A stretch of 64,000 bases of DNA from Numida meleagris (lineage: Eukaryota; Chordata; Aves; Galliformes; Numididae): NCBI RefSeq assembly GCF_002078875.1, contig NC_034411.1, positions 3,366,784 to 3,430,783 of the forward strand, written 5' to 3'. The notes beneath the pieces are model-generated. The model saw only the letters and a program-made list of their open reading frames with translations. It ran no database searches and was not told the DNA's origin. Shown piece by piece: positions 1 to 13,470 of this stretch. A program made the position numbers and the translations under genes. Each line of letters begins with the position of its first letter. Within the stretch, counting starts at the first letter, position 1.

Positions 1-2104
1 TTATATATGTTATTTAAACGATAGCATTTTTTTCTCTCCACATTTTTCAACTATTTGCTTTAAAATAAAATGAAATAAAATAAAAAAGGAAACACACAAG
101 AAACAAACCAACCACTGAGCTTTCAGGTCAAATCAAAATGAAAATGCACAAAAGATTTCTAGCCCTGTGTCTCAGTGACGGGTCTGTACAGCGTAACTCA
201 CTGTTTCTTGGGGAGAGGAAACCCTGGGGGGATGCTGCATGTTCCCACCATGCCTCTGCTTGTGCACTGCAGCTGCAACCCGGTGTTAGCTCATGCGCAG
301 AGCATTTGCACCATGGTTCGTGGTCTTATAGGAAATAGTAAGAAGCTCAAGCTAATACACTGGGCTGAGAAGTGCAAGGTTTGAGCCGCCCTGTCTGGCT
401 TTTGGTCACTGCCATGCCCATAAAGTTAACAGAAATTCAGATTTCCCTCTTACTCTGCAATGGAGATGTCTACGAACCTCCATGGACCCCAATGGGTGGC
501 AGTGGAAGGACACATGGCACGGTTTGGTCCCAAAGCACCATTAGCAAAGGCCGCCTTTCAACGCTGCATTTTGTTAAAGATTATGCCACTTGGAACCAAG
601 TGCCTTGCTAAAGGTTTAGCTTTCCTGTTTACAGAACTTGTGCATTTATGAGAAAATAAATGACCAAAGTGCAAAGTACCCTCTCCTTCCCCTGCACCTA
701 TCCAGGTCCTGCTTGTGGGCATTCTGGATTTTAGGATTGCAGTGTGTGCTGTGCCTTGGAAAGAGCCCTCCTCCAGCAAATAGAGAACAGAGGCCTTTAA
801 AATGTGGAAAATTAAGAAAATGCAGAACACATCATTAAATCATACACTCAGGAAGCTGTGGCAATCTTTCCTTCCACTCACAGAAGGTCCACTATAAATG
901 AAATCTATATTTTAATGATTTCCAGTTTGGATGCCCCCAATGTGCAATAGAGAACCTCAACTGTTTGCCGTAGAATAAAAGGGAAAATTGGGTGGTAAAA
1001 AGAAGAATGCTGCAGCTAATGTGGAACAGTTGCACGTTTATATTCCACATTGCCCTGAGCAAAACTCTTCCTTTTATTTTGGAGAAAAAGCAATTGATTT
1101 CCTCCTTCGGTACAGCGTCTGTACTCACGTTATGTTTACTCATGAGCTCTGACAGGTTTAGCCATAGCAGCTTTCTGAACCAGCTGCTCTCCCAGTAACT
1201 GCTGCGGCTGTAATTCTTTTAAGTTGCAGGGCAAAAATATAATCGTCCACCGGCCTTTCAAGATGCTAGGCAGGCAGAGGGAACTGTTGACATATTTTAT
1301 TTTTTGCATAGCATTTCCAATTACAAAGAGCTGGAATAGCTCTGAACTGTTGTCTGTGCTGAGCAGACTAAAACCACAGCACTGCAAGGGCTTGAATGAT
1401 TTTGAGGGGGAAAAGCAGGATTTTGGAGGCTTGATCCGTGGGGATGCTCCGCCAGCAGAAGTTGTTCAGCAGCCTGTGATCTGCCCCTCAAAAGCTGTAG
1501 ATTTAGGTCAGGTTTCTGGCCTTCTTTTTCTGCATTTTTGTTCCCCTTGATGCACAGGAGAAAGAAAATGGGGAGCTAGAAACAGAGATGGAGAGAAAAG
1601 TGAGGACAAAAATCACCAGAAATTTTCATTGCTCTTTAATTTTTTTTCAATTCTTCTTCTTTTAATCAAAATATTGGCAAGTTTCATGCTGCATATTCAG
1701 GTTGAGAGGTGGTTTAACACTTCAGTGTAATTACTCTTCAAGTACAGAGGGTCTGTAGTGTGTGCTTATTTCTGTCTGTACCTTTTTTCTTTTGTCTGAT
1801 AGAGTGTTTGCTTTTCTTCTGGTAGTACTGGATCTTTCCAAAGATTTCCCTTAGAAAATAAAGAACACAAACCTCTAAATTTTTAGCTGGCATAACTGTT
1901 TTCAGACAAAATAATTTGTTAGTCACAAATGCTTAATTACATATTTGTGTATATATGCATATAAATATGAAGTCACACAAGTATGTACATTTCTACATTC
2001 CCTTTTCCCAGAAAGAATGAACTCAGAAATATGTATTTGTTATCACCTGTAGAATATCAGGCATATCAACAATGCATCTGACAAGTGCTGTGAGTCACAC
2101 TGAC
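1..2104. other. Intergenic, no gene seen
   Basis: Unique AT-rich sequence with an A-rich patch at about 60-95 and short T-runs at about 1,640-1,660. ORFs are below 110 codons and show no family resemblance. Confidence 0.6.
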
Positions 2105-2128
2105 ACATGCCACAAGCTTGTGGCATGT
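2105..2128. repeat. Perfect 24-bp palindrome
   Basis: ACATGCCACAAG followed immediately by its exact reverse complement, with no spacer and a HindIII-type AAGCTT centre. It lies 26 bp before a CR1 fragment. Confidence 0.97.
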
Positions 2129-2154
2129 TCTTAAGTTCTTTTCTATGAGACTGA

Positions 2155-2352
2155 TGAGGTGCTGGAACAGGCTGCCCAGAGAGGTTGTGGATGCCCCGTC
2201 CCTGGAGGTGTTCAAGGCCGGGTTGGATGGGGCCCTGGGAAGCCGGGTCTAGTATTAGATGTGGAGGTTGGAGGCCCTGCCTGTGGCAGGGGGGTTGGAG
2301 CTTGATGATCCTTGAGGTCCCTTCGAACCCAAGCCATTCTATGATTCTATGA
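2155..2352 (+). mobile_element. CR1 LINE 3' fragment
   Basis: Starts GAGGTGCTGGAACAGGCTGC and ends with the CR1 tail ATTCTATGATTCTATGA. It is 5'-truncated and covers only the 3' untranslated part, as usual for avian CR1. No target-site duplication could be defined. Confidence 0.93.
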
Positions 2353-5300
2353 AGCTGAGCAAGGGCTGTCTGGAAGAAAATGTAAATAGCAAAATTAAAT
2401 ATTAAGTATGCTTTAATTCAGTTTTAACATTAAGTTATATTTAGTACAGCAGTATAAAGCAGTGTAAATTATTCTATGATTCTGTGAACCATAGAAGCAG
2501 AGTTTACCACATTTCTTTTTTCACTGCTTCTGTTTGGTAAAATGGTGTTTCTGGGATTTAAGGATTTGCCTCAGAAGGTACAAGCCATCAGATTTCACTG
2601 CCCTTACATATTTATTTTCCTTATATTAATATGATTATGTGTATTCTTTCAGTAGAGCAGAGACTATAGCCTCTTCTGCAGCTAGATACAAGCCCTTCTG
2701 CTAAGGGTGTTTGTTATTTACAGTGATGTGGAAAAAAAAACTCCTTGAATGTTAGAATTCCTCCACCTTAAAAACAATGATCTTACTGCACTGTCAGAAT
2801 ACTGAGTCTCACATCTCATACTTACCCGCTTTCTATATCTATTTCTTTTTCTCTGCACTGATTTTGGCTTGGGGTGTGTTGGTCAGTCTGCTGGCTCTTT
2901 GCTGAAGTCTGTTTTGAGAGGTTGCATAATGAGACTTGCTTTGAAGCTTTGATGAGAATGGAATGGGTGGCCTTGCTGAATGAGACTCCAGTGCACACTT
3001 CACTGTGCACAGTGCCATCCTTCAGAAGTGGGCACTCCACATCCTGATGTTACGTATGCCTCATTTGTTTAAGCATATTACTAATTTTGATTGCAGAGAA
3101 GAATAGTTTGGAGAGCTGAGCTTGAAAAATGGAATGGCTGAAAGGCAAATTCAAACAAAAGCTAGATTATGAATATATTTGAGAATGAATTGTTGAGGGT
3201 GTTGATGATTTTTAAGAGTTGGGGATCAGTATTTTAATGCTTAGGATCAGCAAAGCTGATTTAGTCAACTGGATCTCCAAATTTCCTTGATGTCTGTGCA
3301 CAAACTTTCACCAGTTCCTTTTTAATTGGTTTAAAGTTCTGCCCGTTGAATGCTTCCCAGATAGGTCTGGGGAGAAGTGTGTCTCATCCACGCACCTCCA
3401 GCATCCCCACGGCAAACCTTTCCTTCCCGCTGGGAAAGTGCTGCTTGATTTGTGGTTTCCCTGCTACTTTGTGCTCATAGAGCATCAAGGACATAGTCTC
3501 AGTTTCCATTCAGCTCCATAGAAACAAAACACTGAAAAAGCAATCACTTTCTTTTTTTTGGTGACTAATGTGTCCTAAGTTCATTCTTTGTAATCCTGCG
3601 GCACAAGGACATGTTTCCACAGTGTTTGTGGGCACACATGCGGCGTCAATCGCTCTTGGGAATGTGCAATTAGGCACCCTCGCCTCTGCTTCCCTTACTG
3701 AAAACTACCACAACTCAGCCTCATCTCCCTGCATTTATTTTTTTTCCCAAGGCTCTCATTTGGAAGTTCTGTCTGGGTGCAGGGCCTGAGCTTTTGGGCA
3801 GAATACGCAGTGCTCCAGGATTGTTGCCCCTCCTGAAATGTGGGCAGAAGACAAAACCGGAGGAGGATCTGTGCTTGTCCCCAAAGCTTGAAATAGAAAG
3901 AACTCACAAGAACTTGTGATTCTCTTTTCGACTGGAAAATGTGGTCTGCATGGAGCTCACAGGGAGTTTTCTACTTAAATAAGAGAGATAAGCACCCAAA
4001 AAAGCACCAGAAATTCTTGTCCTTAGACATTTCTCTTCAACAAATATTTCATGTCTGCTTTATCTGTTTGAAGATGTTCCTGGACAGCAGGGAGTAGGGA
4101 TCTGGTTTTCAGTCTGCTGCAAATTCTTTGCTGGTGCAATAGTTATGAATTTTTCCCACTAGCCACTGGCACACCATAATGCATCAGGAATCATGCCAAG
4201 AGCTCCACGGCCATGACACACTCTTGCATTCAGCTGTGGCATTACTGTGCTCAACCCACCAGCACTATTCTCCACATTTAGAAACACTTCAGTGCTTGTT
4301 GTACACCATGCACGTGTTTCTTGAAGGTGTGCAGGTGCATTCTTGGCATTTCTCGGCAGCCCCAAGCTGGACTGAGCACGCAGCAAAGCAGGGAAGATGT
4401 TCTTTGACTTCTCCCTGATGACTATTCCTGCAAGAAAAATCCAGATTTGTGCTGCTGCCATCCACAGGGAGCTGTCAGGAGCAGGGATTTTATTCACCCT
4501 TTTTTTATTAATTAAAATAATAAATCAAAATTTATTATTTTCATTGTGGGAATGCTTACAGGACTTTGTCATGGTGTTGTGGGTTTTGTTTTTCATTCCA
4601 GGCAGCTGGGTACTGAAAAAATTAAGAAAAAAAACAAAAGGCAGACTACTCAGGGGCTGGATTTTTGCACTCTCTCTGGTTAAATGGGGAGTGGCTGGCA
4701 GCAGCGGATGGGGCCGGTTCACTGGGGCTGTCCAGCAATTGGCTGTTGTCCTTGGACTGGTGGCACCAAGGTGTTCAGGGACTCTGAAGTGTTCGCTAAT
4801 CCCTCAACAAGCAGAGTGTTCAGCTCTTTCCGGGGGGAAACAAGTGGGGCTTTGGGAAGAGGAATTATGAAATAGGTGGGAGAAGCATGGGTCTGTTCTT
4901 GATTCAGGGCTTTGGATTTATTCTTTATAATATTTCTACTAAAAGCTAGTCAAGAAATCCAAGTTCTGTCTCCTTGTTTAAAACTCAGTGCCTTTTTTCT
5001 GTCTTTGGGTCAATTGAATTCTTTCTTGTTGAGTCTCTAACCTTTTGTGAAAGGCCAGATTGAATAAAAACTCTGTCTTCTGTCCTGTGGAAAATTACAC
5101 AAAAACCATTAAATTGATTTTCCGGGGCTTGTGCGGTTTTGTGTAAAAGCCAGACCGTTCTCATTTTGCCTGGCCCTCAGCAGCCAGAGCTTTGTCCCTA
5201 ACAATGCAACTGAATGGCAATGGCTCAGCAGGGCCTCTTCCTACCGGTAAGGGTCAGCATTTCTCTGGCAAGTCCTGCCCTACCCACTGCCATTTGGCCC

Positions 5301-5447
5301 TTGGAGGTTTTCCCAGGATGTGGGAAAATACCGATGACACAGTGGGGCTCTCTCCTGTAGTAGGTGAGAGTGAAGGCCCCATGATGGTGCTGAAACCCTC
5401 AAGGCTGACCCCCTGCTCTGATACTGCTGATGGGCTTCACTGTGTTA
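2353..5447. other. Intergenic, no gene seen
   Basis: Mostly unique sequence. A CR1-tail-like scrap (ATTCTATGATTCTGTG) occurs at about 2,471-2,486. A very AT-rich patch lies at 4,497-4,545. The 157-codon ORF at 4,397-4,870 and its neighbours show no domain or biased codon use. Confidence 0.55.
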
Positions 5448-5506
5448 TCATAGAATCATTGAATCACAAGATTGGAAAGGACCTACGAGATCATCTAGTC
5501 CAACCA
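5448..5506 (-). mobile_element. CR1 LINE 3' end fragment
   Basis: Reverse complement of the CR1 terminus: it starts TCATAGAATCATTGAATCAC and continues with GATTGGAAAGGACC and ATCATCTAGTCCAACC. About 60 bp survive. Confidence 0.85.
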
Positions 5507-5578
5507 ATGATACGGTTAAAGCAGCAGCAATAAGAAGGATTTGGGGAAAGAATAAGATCTAAGCTCCTGATGTGGTGT

Positions 5579-5728
5579 AGGCCTCTAGTCTTCTAGGCCT
5601 GCCTCTAGACGTGTATGTCTCTGGGCCTGTCTTTAGGCATCTAGGCCTCTAGGCTTTTAGGCTTGCCTCTAGGCCTCTACTAGGCTGGCATGTCAACCTG
5701 TCTCGGTCTCTAGGGCAGTCTAGGTCAG
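5579..5728. repeat. Degenerate CTAGGCCT-rich repeat
   Basis: About 150 bp made of imperfect copies of CCTCTAGGC and TTTAGGC. CTAG occurs nine times and AGGCCT several times. It is not a known dispersed family that I recognise. Confidence 0.8.
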
Positions 5729-8700
5729 GGAGTGCTCTGGCTTTGGGGGGTTTACGCAGGAGGGGAAGCCCCTCAAACACCTCTGTGCATGGGTCTGCTT
5801 GGGCAGGTTACTCTGATCTCCCTCCCCTTGCTCGTAAGTGCAGACTGAGCTCCTTTGGAAGTCCAGCGCACGCCTGCTGGGCCATCACTTTTAGGGATGT
5901 TCCAGGTGCATGGTTTTCTTTTTTGCCTAACCTTCCTCAGGAGCTTGTTGTGCAAGAAGAGTTCAAAATGTGGCTTTCAGAGTGAAAGTAGCACAGGATG
6001 TTCTCTTGCTAGTGTGGGATGTCTGTATTAAAGGAAAGGGGTCATCTCCATCACTTGGATTTTTCAGGATAGTATCTTTGACATTCCACTAAATATCCAC
6101 AATTTACTCTTTCTTACCTCAAGCAAAACTTTTAGAGGTATTTGAGGTAGGGATCCGAATTTGCTAAATCTCTGAAAAGTGTACTAATTAATTCAGCAAA
6201 GAACAGGTGTGGAAAGAGACAGTAGGCAAACAGTGATTTTCAGATCTCGTTTAAAAGCAAAGCATCCTAACTCAGAGAGAGTCCATTGAATTAGGCTGGA
6301 TTATTTGATTTTGGATTTCTGTGTTTATTTACAAACAAATATATACATGAGAATGGTGTCTTGTATACAAAGATGCTGCATTTTGTTCTACATGATGTTC
6401 TACATGATGTAGAATAGAATAGATACTATTTGATCAAAGCAGAGCGTCTTTATGTCTCAATGTTTTCATTTCATCTCTTTCTATCTCCAGTCAGGACTAT
6501 CTTGTGCCTTGATTAGAAAACACTTTCTGCTCCTTCTTGGCCAGGTAAGCTACTGGTCTGTGGGTCAGCTCTGCATGCCGGTGTGTGCTTTTCATGAGGT
6601 TTTCACAATTAGCTGAGGATTCCTGATGTACAGAGGCTGCAGTTCAGGAACTACTGCTGTGTCTCGTGTCTCAGTTTTGCAAAGAAATGCTGAGAATACT
6701 CAGTCCTAGTGGAGCATTAATACTTTCCATTGGCAAAAAGTTGTATTTTGGAGAAAGACAAAATGAGAAAGTAGCTCATTTGGTTGCCCTTCCACAGGTG
6801 AGAGCCTTCCCTCATGAAAGCTTCTGCACAGCTTCCATGGGTTACCAGTGATTGGAAACCTATCAAAGAGCACAGGAAAACAACAACCAAGCCCAGGATG
6901 GCCTTGTGGACAGGAGAGAGCAGCAGAAAAATATTTAAGCAGAACTCAAACTAACTTTACCCTCAAAGCTCCTTCCAAAGAACAAATAGCTGTGGCTCTG
7001 GGGAAAAAAAAAACATTGAGATGTTGTCCTGGGCATGATGAATTTTTTAAAATGTTATTTTTTTAATGAATTTAAAAAATGTAAATACAAAATTGTATCA
7101 GTAATTTAAAAAAGAAACAGGTTTGAGATGCTAGACTTGTCAGAGTGGTTGCTAGAAAATTTTGGATGTGAGTAGAAAGCCTGCTCAGCTTAGCAGTATT
7201 TCCCCTGCCTTTTTGTGACTGGATGAGGAAATGCTTAAATGGAAGATAGGGAGAAGAGAAACATGAAGAAAAAAATGATGTAACTGCTGTCCATAATAAA
7301 ACAGATTTGTTTCTTTTTTTTTTTTAGCTTAAGAAGTCACTAGACTAAGCTGAGGTCAAGAGAAGTTTGCATTTGTGTTGCTGCACAGTTCTCTTTTTTT
7401 GTGCCTATTCACGGGCAAATCTCCTTAACTGAAAACACAGCAACTAGGCAATAATGGAGAACAGAGCCAGAAATTACCCAGTGACAAAATATTTAGTAAC
7501 AGTTAAAAAAACCCAAGGAGCAGCTCAAAGGAATGCCTCATCTTAAACTTATTTTGGCCCAAATGTCATCTGCTTCATGAAGTCTTTTATGTTGCAGTTG
7601 TTTTCTTCTGTCGTTCCTAGTGACATATGTAAGAATTTCTCCATTCAAACTTAAACATGTCATCTAGCGGACAAGCAATGTCTACAGTCTCTGACATGTC
7701 TGCTTCTTGCCTTGTTCTATAATAATACTTACTATGGAAATTTCATCAGGATTTAGTGTTGCAGACTTCATTTGCCTGCTTTTGTGTTTTCTCTTACAAA
7801 CGTATCTTATTCTGCATTCCCACGTGGCTGAATGGCTGAGAGATGGAGGAAAGGCCTTCGATCTTTCACTTGTCCAAGCAGTTTCACCTTATTGCTGTAG
7901 ATTCAAGACAGATACCCACATTGTTAGGAAAGCTGCTGTCCTGCATGGGCAGGATGACAAAAGATGACAGCACAAATGCACATCCTTGGGGAGAGAGATG
8001 GCTGAAGGTTTGCATAAGCAGAAGGGCAAAATATTCATGGGAATCAAAAAAGAAAACCAAGCATTTTAATTGCTTGAGTTTTGCTGTATCACTGGAATCT
8101 ATTCCAGACTTGGTTGTAGCTTTGATGCAGGAAAACTGAAGACTGGAGGACTCATTTTCCAGGGCTGTCTGCTAGCAGTGGAGTGAGCAACCACTGGGTT
8201 GGTTTTATCTCCCTGCATTTTGCTCCTCAAAATTCTGCCATCATTTGCAACTCTGCTACCTCTCCAAGTTGTTAAGGATCTTTTAATGGCATTAAGCCTG
8301 GGCTGGAAAGATCTAACCCCGTCCAACCGCAATGCAGTCAGAAGAAACCTGGGTGGAAAGCTGCCACTGTGAGCGCAGCTGGGAAGTACAAGTGCCAAAT
8401 GGTACAGAAGGCTTTCACTGGCGACTGGGAGAGCAGCTCTGTGCATTGATGAATATCTGCTCCAAAACACTGTCAGAAAGGCATGTGCCAAGATATTTGC
8501 ACGTTACTGGGAAGCAGGTGCTGTCAAAAGCTTGCTTAGGGGAAAGGTGAAGTTTCAGAGCCAAGAGCAACAAGGTGGTGAGCATGGAGCCTGTCCCCCC
8601 TTGGCTTAGCATCCCAATGTGCCAGTGGCATCGATGACTGGCAGACCAGCACAGCCACTCTGTACCTCCAGCTGTGCCAGAGTCGAACAAAAAGATGGAA

Positions 8701-10907
8701 GTGATGCCAAAGCACTGTGCAACAAAAGGCACTCACAGGGCAATAACTCATGTCCACATTCCTTCCACCTTATTTTTTCATGCTGCATTGATCAAAAAGT
8801 ACACGATGTGCCATAACATGTGCTCCAAAGGGTCAGGTTTCTGTCTGCAGCTGCAGGTGTGGAAGGCAAGGAAACAGAGGGATTTGAGAGGCTTGTTCTA
8901 GGGCAAGACAGGAGGTGAGAGCTGAGCCTGTTTGCCAAGTCCCTGCCCGATGCACCATCCCCAAGACCTCATAGTCACCATGCTGCAGGGGTATGCAGGC
9001 ATCAGTTCCATCTGCTGTGGAATGGGCATCCAGAGTGGCATAGTTGTGCTGGATATGGTCTGTCCTGCTGCATCATGTGACATACCTCAGCATGGTGTTT
9101 CTGTGTTCCCAGCACTGCACAGCCTCAGCCAGTCTATGGTGCTGGCAGAAGGAGGCTTTTCATTGCCTTGAGAAAGAGGTGCCAAGCATCTTCTTCCTTC
9201 AGGAAGCACCTGCTGGAAAAATTAGATCATCCCTATAAATCTCCAGCCTGGCCTCTCAGAATAGCCAGGCAAGAAAAGACGGAAGCTAACCAGAGCCACA
9301 GGCTTCAGGTGCTGTGTTGAGAGTGTGGGTTTAATCCAAACAGCACAAGCCATTGCGCTGACCCTGTACAAATGACCTGTGCATACATGTATGCACACAG
9401 TAATTCACATGCCTGAGCACTGTTGGGAATGCTACATTCTGACTTTAGCAAGCTCCTTGACAACTGCAAGTGTATTTTTTAAAGCCCTGGCTTTTGTGTG
9501 ATGTTATTACACACAACTGTGGTTTTAACAAATGGAAGCCTCTAGGCTTCATGGCTGTAGAGGAAAGTGTGAAACAATCCTGAGTCAAAAATGGGAAGGA
9601 AGATGAAAATAGCCCACTATTTATTATTTTTATTATTATTATTTTCCTGGTTTCTAAGCCTGTCTACTGTTTTCTTTGGAGCTAGCTCATGACTTTTGAA
9701 CTCCAGGGGGCTGACAGTACTAGAACTGGGCTCCAGAGAAACTGACTGCTGCAGTTCTGTTCAGTCAGCTCTTGTAAGAAGGACAAAACAAACAAAACTG
9801 TACTTGTTATATTATTATTATTATTATTTTTACTAGAGACTTTGTTTCCTCAGGTTTTTTTTTTTTCCTGGTTATAACACCCAACTTCTATCCCTCTGCC
9901 TCCGCATCAGAAATCCTCCTGACTTCTCATCCTGTGATGTAAACCTGCTAAAGCTTTGAAGCTGCTCCTTCCTCAGAGATGCTGAATGCTGACAGGTAAT
10001 GCTTCCGGAGCTGAGAATTAAACCACTACCACCAAGAATGAGACAGCAGTGTATCTTCTCAGGATGCTGCTGCAGGAGGGAGGGAGCTAGAGGCTGAAGC
10101 CATCCCTGTAGAGCATCCAAGCACCCACCAGCCATCTGCATTGGCAGATGGATCTCTTGGCAGAGCTCCTGGTGGAATGAGGACCTGGCTTGCTCCTCAG
10201 AGCTCGCCCATCTCCATATAGATCCCTATTAAGACGAACCTCTGTTTTCCTACACTCAAACGTCATGAATCTGGAAGGAAGCCCAAAAGTACATAATGTT
10301 ACAAAATCTGCCAGTAATGCAGGGGAGAAGTAAGCAAATCGACTACTTCCCTCTGTTATTTTTGTTATGAATCATGGATTCAGAACAGCTCATTGGAAAG
10401 CTTCAGGCTTTTTTTTTTTTCTTCTTTTTTTGGCTGGTTTACAGGTTTGCAAACATCAGTGTCTTCTCTGTGACCCCCCTGTCTTCCCAAAGTGTGGTGG
10501 CAGTCTCTGGAGCTGCAGAAGGTGACACTCAATGAGAACTGCAGTGAGGGCGCAGGCTGGAATTGGCGAAACTTAAAATCCTCATGTGTTACCCAAATGA
10601 CTTGATGGAGGTCACCTCCCACCTTCCCAGCCTAGTGGGAAGTGGATGCATTGTCTTGCTGGGACTGAGTGGGTTTGGAGACACTTCTGCAGTCACTGTC
10701 ACAGCTGGAGCTGTCACAAGGACACGAAATGATTCAAAGTATCTAAGCAAAGACCATGTCTAAACGTTTATTGATTTTCACTAAAATTCTCCAAGAAAAG
10801 CCTGGAGCTACAGGAACACTCTGGAGCACCGTGCCAGAATTCCTTCTGCCTTTTTTTACTGCCTCCAGATCATGCTTGGCCCAGAAAAATACATATTAAG
10901 TATAACA
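5729..10907. other. Intergenic, no gene seen
   Basis: Unique sequence with small simple repeats: TTATTATTATTATT-type runs at about 9,620-9,650 and 9,810-9,835, an AT-rich patch at 7,040-7,110 and a 17-bp palindrome at 6,398-6,414. Overlapping ORFs at 8,099-9,238 lie on both strands with ordinary composition and no domain. Confidence 0.55.
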
Positions 10908-11110
10908 TGGAATCATAGAATTGTATGAGTTGGGAAGAACCATTAAAGGCCATCTGGTCCAACTCCTCTGCAATGAACAGGAACACCTACAGCTCAGTCA
11001 GGTTGCTTAGAGCCCTGTACAGCCTGACCTTGGGTGTCTCCAGGGAAGGGACATCCACTACTCTCAGGGAAACCTGTGCCAGTGCTTCACTACACTTAGG
11101 AGAGTTGTCC
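10908..11110 (-). mobile_element. CR1 LINE 3' fragment
   Basis: Begins TGGAATCATAGAATTG, then CCATCTGGTCCAACTCC and, further on, GGGACATCCACTACTCTCAG, the reverse complement of the CR1 3' region. The right limit is uncertain because divergence rises after the CTTAGGAGAG stretch. Confidence 0.88.
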
Positions 11111-13174
11111 CTCTGTGAAATGCCACCAGAAAGACAGAAGAAAACTTGTCCAGAAGTGGATATATGGGGAGCTGTAGACATGCAGTTTTTCATGATTAGT
11201 CTAAACTACACGGATATGTTGAAGGTTTACTGAAGGAGGCAATTCCATTGTCCACTGATTGTATGGCTTGGAGAGTAAACCTGAGCACGTGCCTTGGTGT
11301 CTTTCAGAACTGAGAAGGAATTGGAATTGCTCTATTCTCAAGAGATTAAGAAGAAAAGTGCATTTAAATGTAAGTTGCTAATAGAAGAAGCAATGAACAT
11401 GTAAGGAGAGCTGAGAGCAGCCATTCGGATGCCAATGGGCAAACTGGCAACAGCATGAAACAGTGAGTCTTGCAGCCCACTCCTCCCAGCACCCAGCTTT
11501 TGGATGCGTTGCGCTCATTGAGGCATCATGGCTGACAGTGGCACATATGGAACCGGTTATTGAAGATGTTAAAATCAATTATTGCATGTTTTTGCAGCTC
11601 CAAGCCGGGCTCTGCATTTGGATCCTCTCCGTGGGTTTGCTCTGCACTAATCATTTTTATTGTCACAGCAAGAGGAGGGGAGGAAGAAAAATGACTCCTC
11701 TACTACTGGTGGTGGGAATTTCTTAAAATATTAAGCTAATGCAAAAATGCCAAGCATCACAGCAGTAAAAATGTAAGGCACTAATAAAATAGAGTTAATG
11801 TTTCACTGTGCATATGTTTCTCAGTTTCCTGCTGATTTCAAGTGACTTTGCTTTGGCCTATAAATTTAGCATTAAAGGAAAAGTCAGCAATTGTGTTGTG
11901 ATTAGGATATAAGACTGTAACAACAAGCAAGCTTTCCCTTAGTTGTATAATTTTGATAATAACTAATATCAATTATTTTATTTATCAATACCAGGAGCTT
12001 CACCAAAAACCAAAATCTATTGTAGAAGATGCTGTTCCTGGAATGGCTTTGGTTCAATGCATACTTTTGGTTAGCCCCAGGAAATCTACAAGCCCTGGCA
12101 CAGAATGGGTCCACACACAATGAGTGGAAGCAAGCAGATGATGGTACAAGGCAATGCAGAAAGAAAATGAGAGATTTGTTTATTTCAGTCATAGAGGTAG
12201 CTTAATCATAGAGGTACCTTAATCTGCCCCTATTTAGCATTAAGCATGAACTCCTCTTTTAGCTGGTGTAACCACCTATTTTTACTTCCATTCCTGAGAT
12301 CTTTATCCATCATTTAATTCACAGTAGGCTGAAACCTGGCAGTCCAGATGTGTTTCTTCTAATAAGGCAGAAACTTTCTTAAAAAAATTCAAAGCCTGTT
12401 TCCTTAGGCTCCCAGCTTCTAGTATGTTTCTTTCGAGGATTTAGAAACAAAACAAGAAACAACAGCAAAACCTCCTGCCTCATTTTCCTGCAATGCCTGC
12501 CTAATTTAATAAATGTGATCCTCCCTTGAGAGAGCCATAATTCTGCATTAATTTTAAACAGACACTCTATGTGCTGCAGCTATTTGTAATAAACATGTTA
12601 AGTGTGGATCTGAGGGGTGCTGCCGCAGCACATGGAGCTTCGAGGCTCTGGCTGGACCTGAGATATGCAAGCACAGATCTGAGGAGGAAAAGAGTGAAAA
12701 GTTGCACTTCCAGATGGTGGGAGAATCAATTTCTTTGTTTCTTTTATATATATATATATTTTTTTTGTTGCCGTTGCTCTTTTTTTTCTGGGACAAGAAG
12801 TCAAATTATCGTAACCGTTTGCCAAACTGAAAATCTCCTTCCTAAAAAGAATTAATTTCAGAAAGACTGAAACATTTTGCTTCACCATTTCTGATCACTG
12901 TAAGAGTCTCTGACACTTCCCCACAGACGAGACTTTCTCTTGGATTTTTCCCTGATGCAGTTGGGTGGAATTTTCCATCTGATTCTGTAGGAAAAAAGTT
13001 AGCTTCGGCAAGAAGCAAGGCTGACCCCAGGAGCAGTGCCATGGGGATGGAGCTGCCAGGGTTCAAATGGGTCCCAGGGTCCCTCAGGCCCACCTGGACA
13101 CCCCAGCTTAGGAAGATCTGTGAGATCCCGGCTGCTTCCAATTGATTAATATTCCATCTTATATCATATTATTA
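11111..13174. other. Intergenic, no gene seen
   Basis: Unique, mostly AT-rich. A (TA)n run followed by T occurs at 12,747-12,768. The stretch 11,730-12,000 is AT-rich and repeat-free. No convincing coding region. Confidence 0.55.
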
Positions 13175-13470
13175 TCATGGAATCGTAGAATCACCAAGGT
13201 TGGAAAAGACCTCCAAGATCATCTAATGCAACTGTCCACCAACCACCACCGTTTCCCTACTAAACTATGTCCCTTAGTACAACATCTAAATGTTTCTTGA
13301 ACACCTCCAGGGACAGTGACCCCACCACTCCCTGGGCAGCCCGTGCCAGTGCCCAACTGTTCTTTCAGAGAAGAAATTGTTCCTAATATCCAACTGAACC
13401 TCCCTAGGTGCAACTTGAGACCATTTCCTCTCGTCCTATCGCTGTTACCTGGGAGAAGAGGCCATGTATT
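13175..13470 (-). mobile_element. CR1 LINE 3' fragment
   Basis: Reverse complement of the CR1 3' region, from TCATGGAATCGTAGAATCAC through CACCTCCAGGGACAGTGACC and CCCTGGGCAGCCCGTGCCAG to TCTCGTCCTATCGCTGTTAC. It is the same subfamily as the copy at 46,001-46,337, in the opposite orientation. Confidence 0.92.

Noticed and set aside
2469..2487. Separate CR1 insertion
   Set aside because: Only two tail-like octamers; too short to call an element, though it may be a scrap of one.
12747..12768. TATA box from the (TA)n run
   Set aside because: A simple repeat without other promoter elements or a downstream gene.
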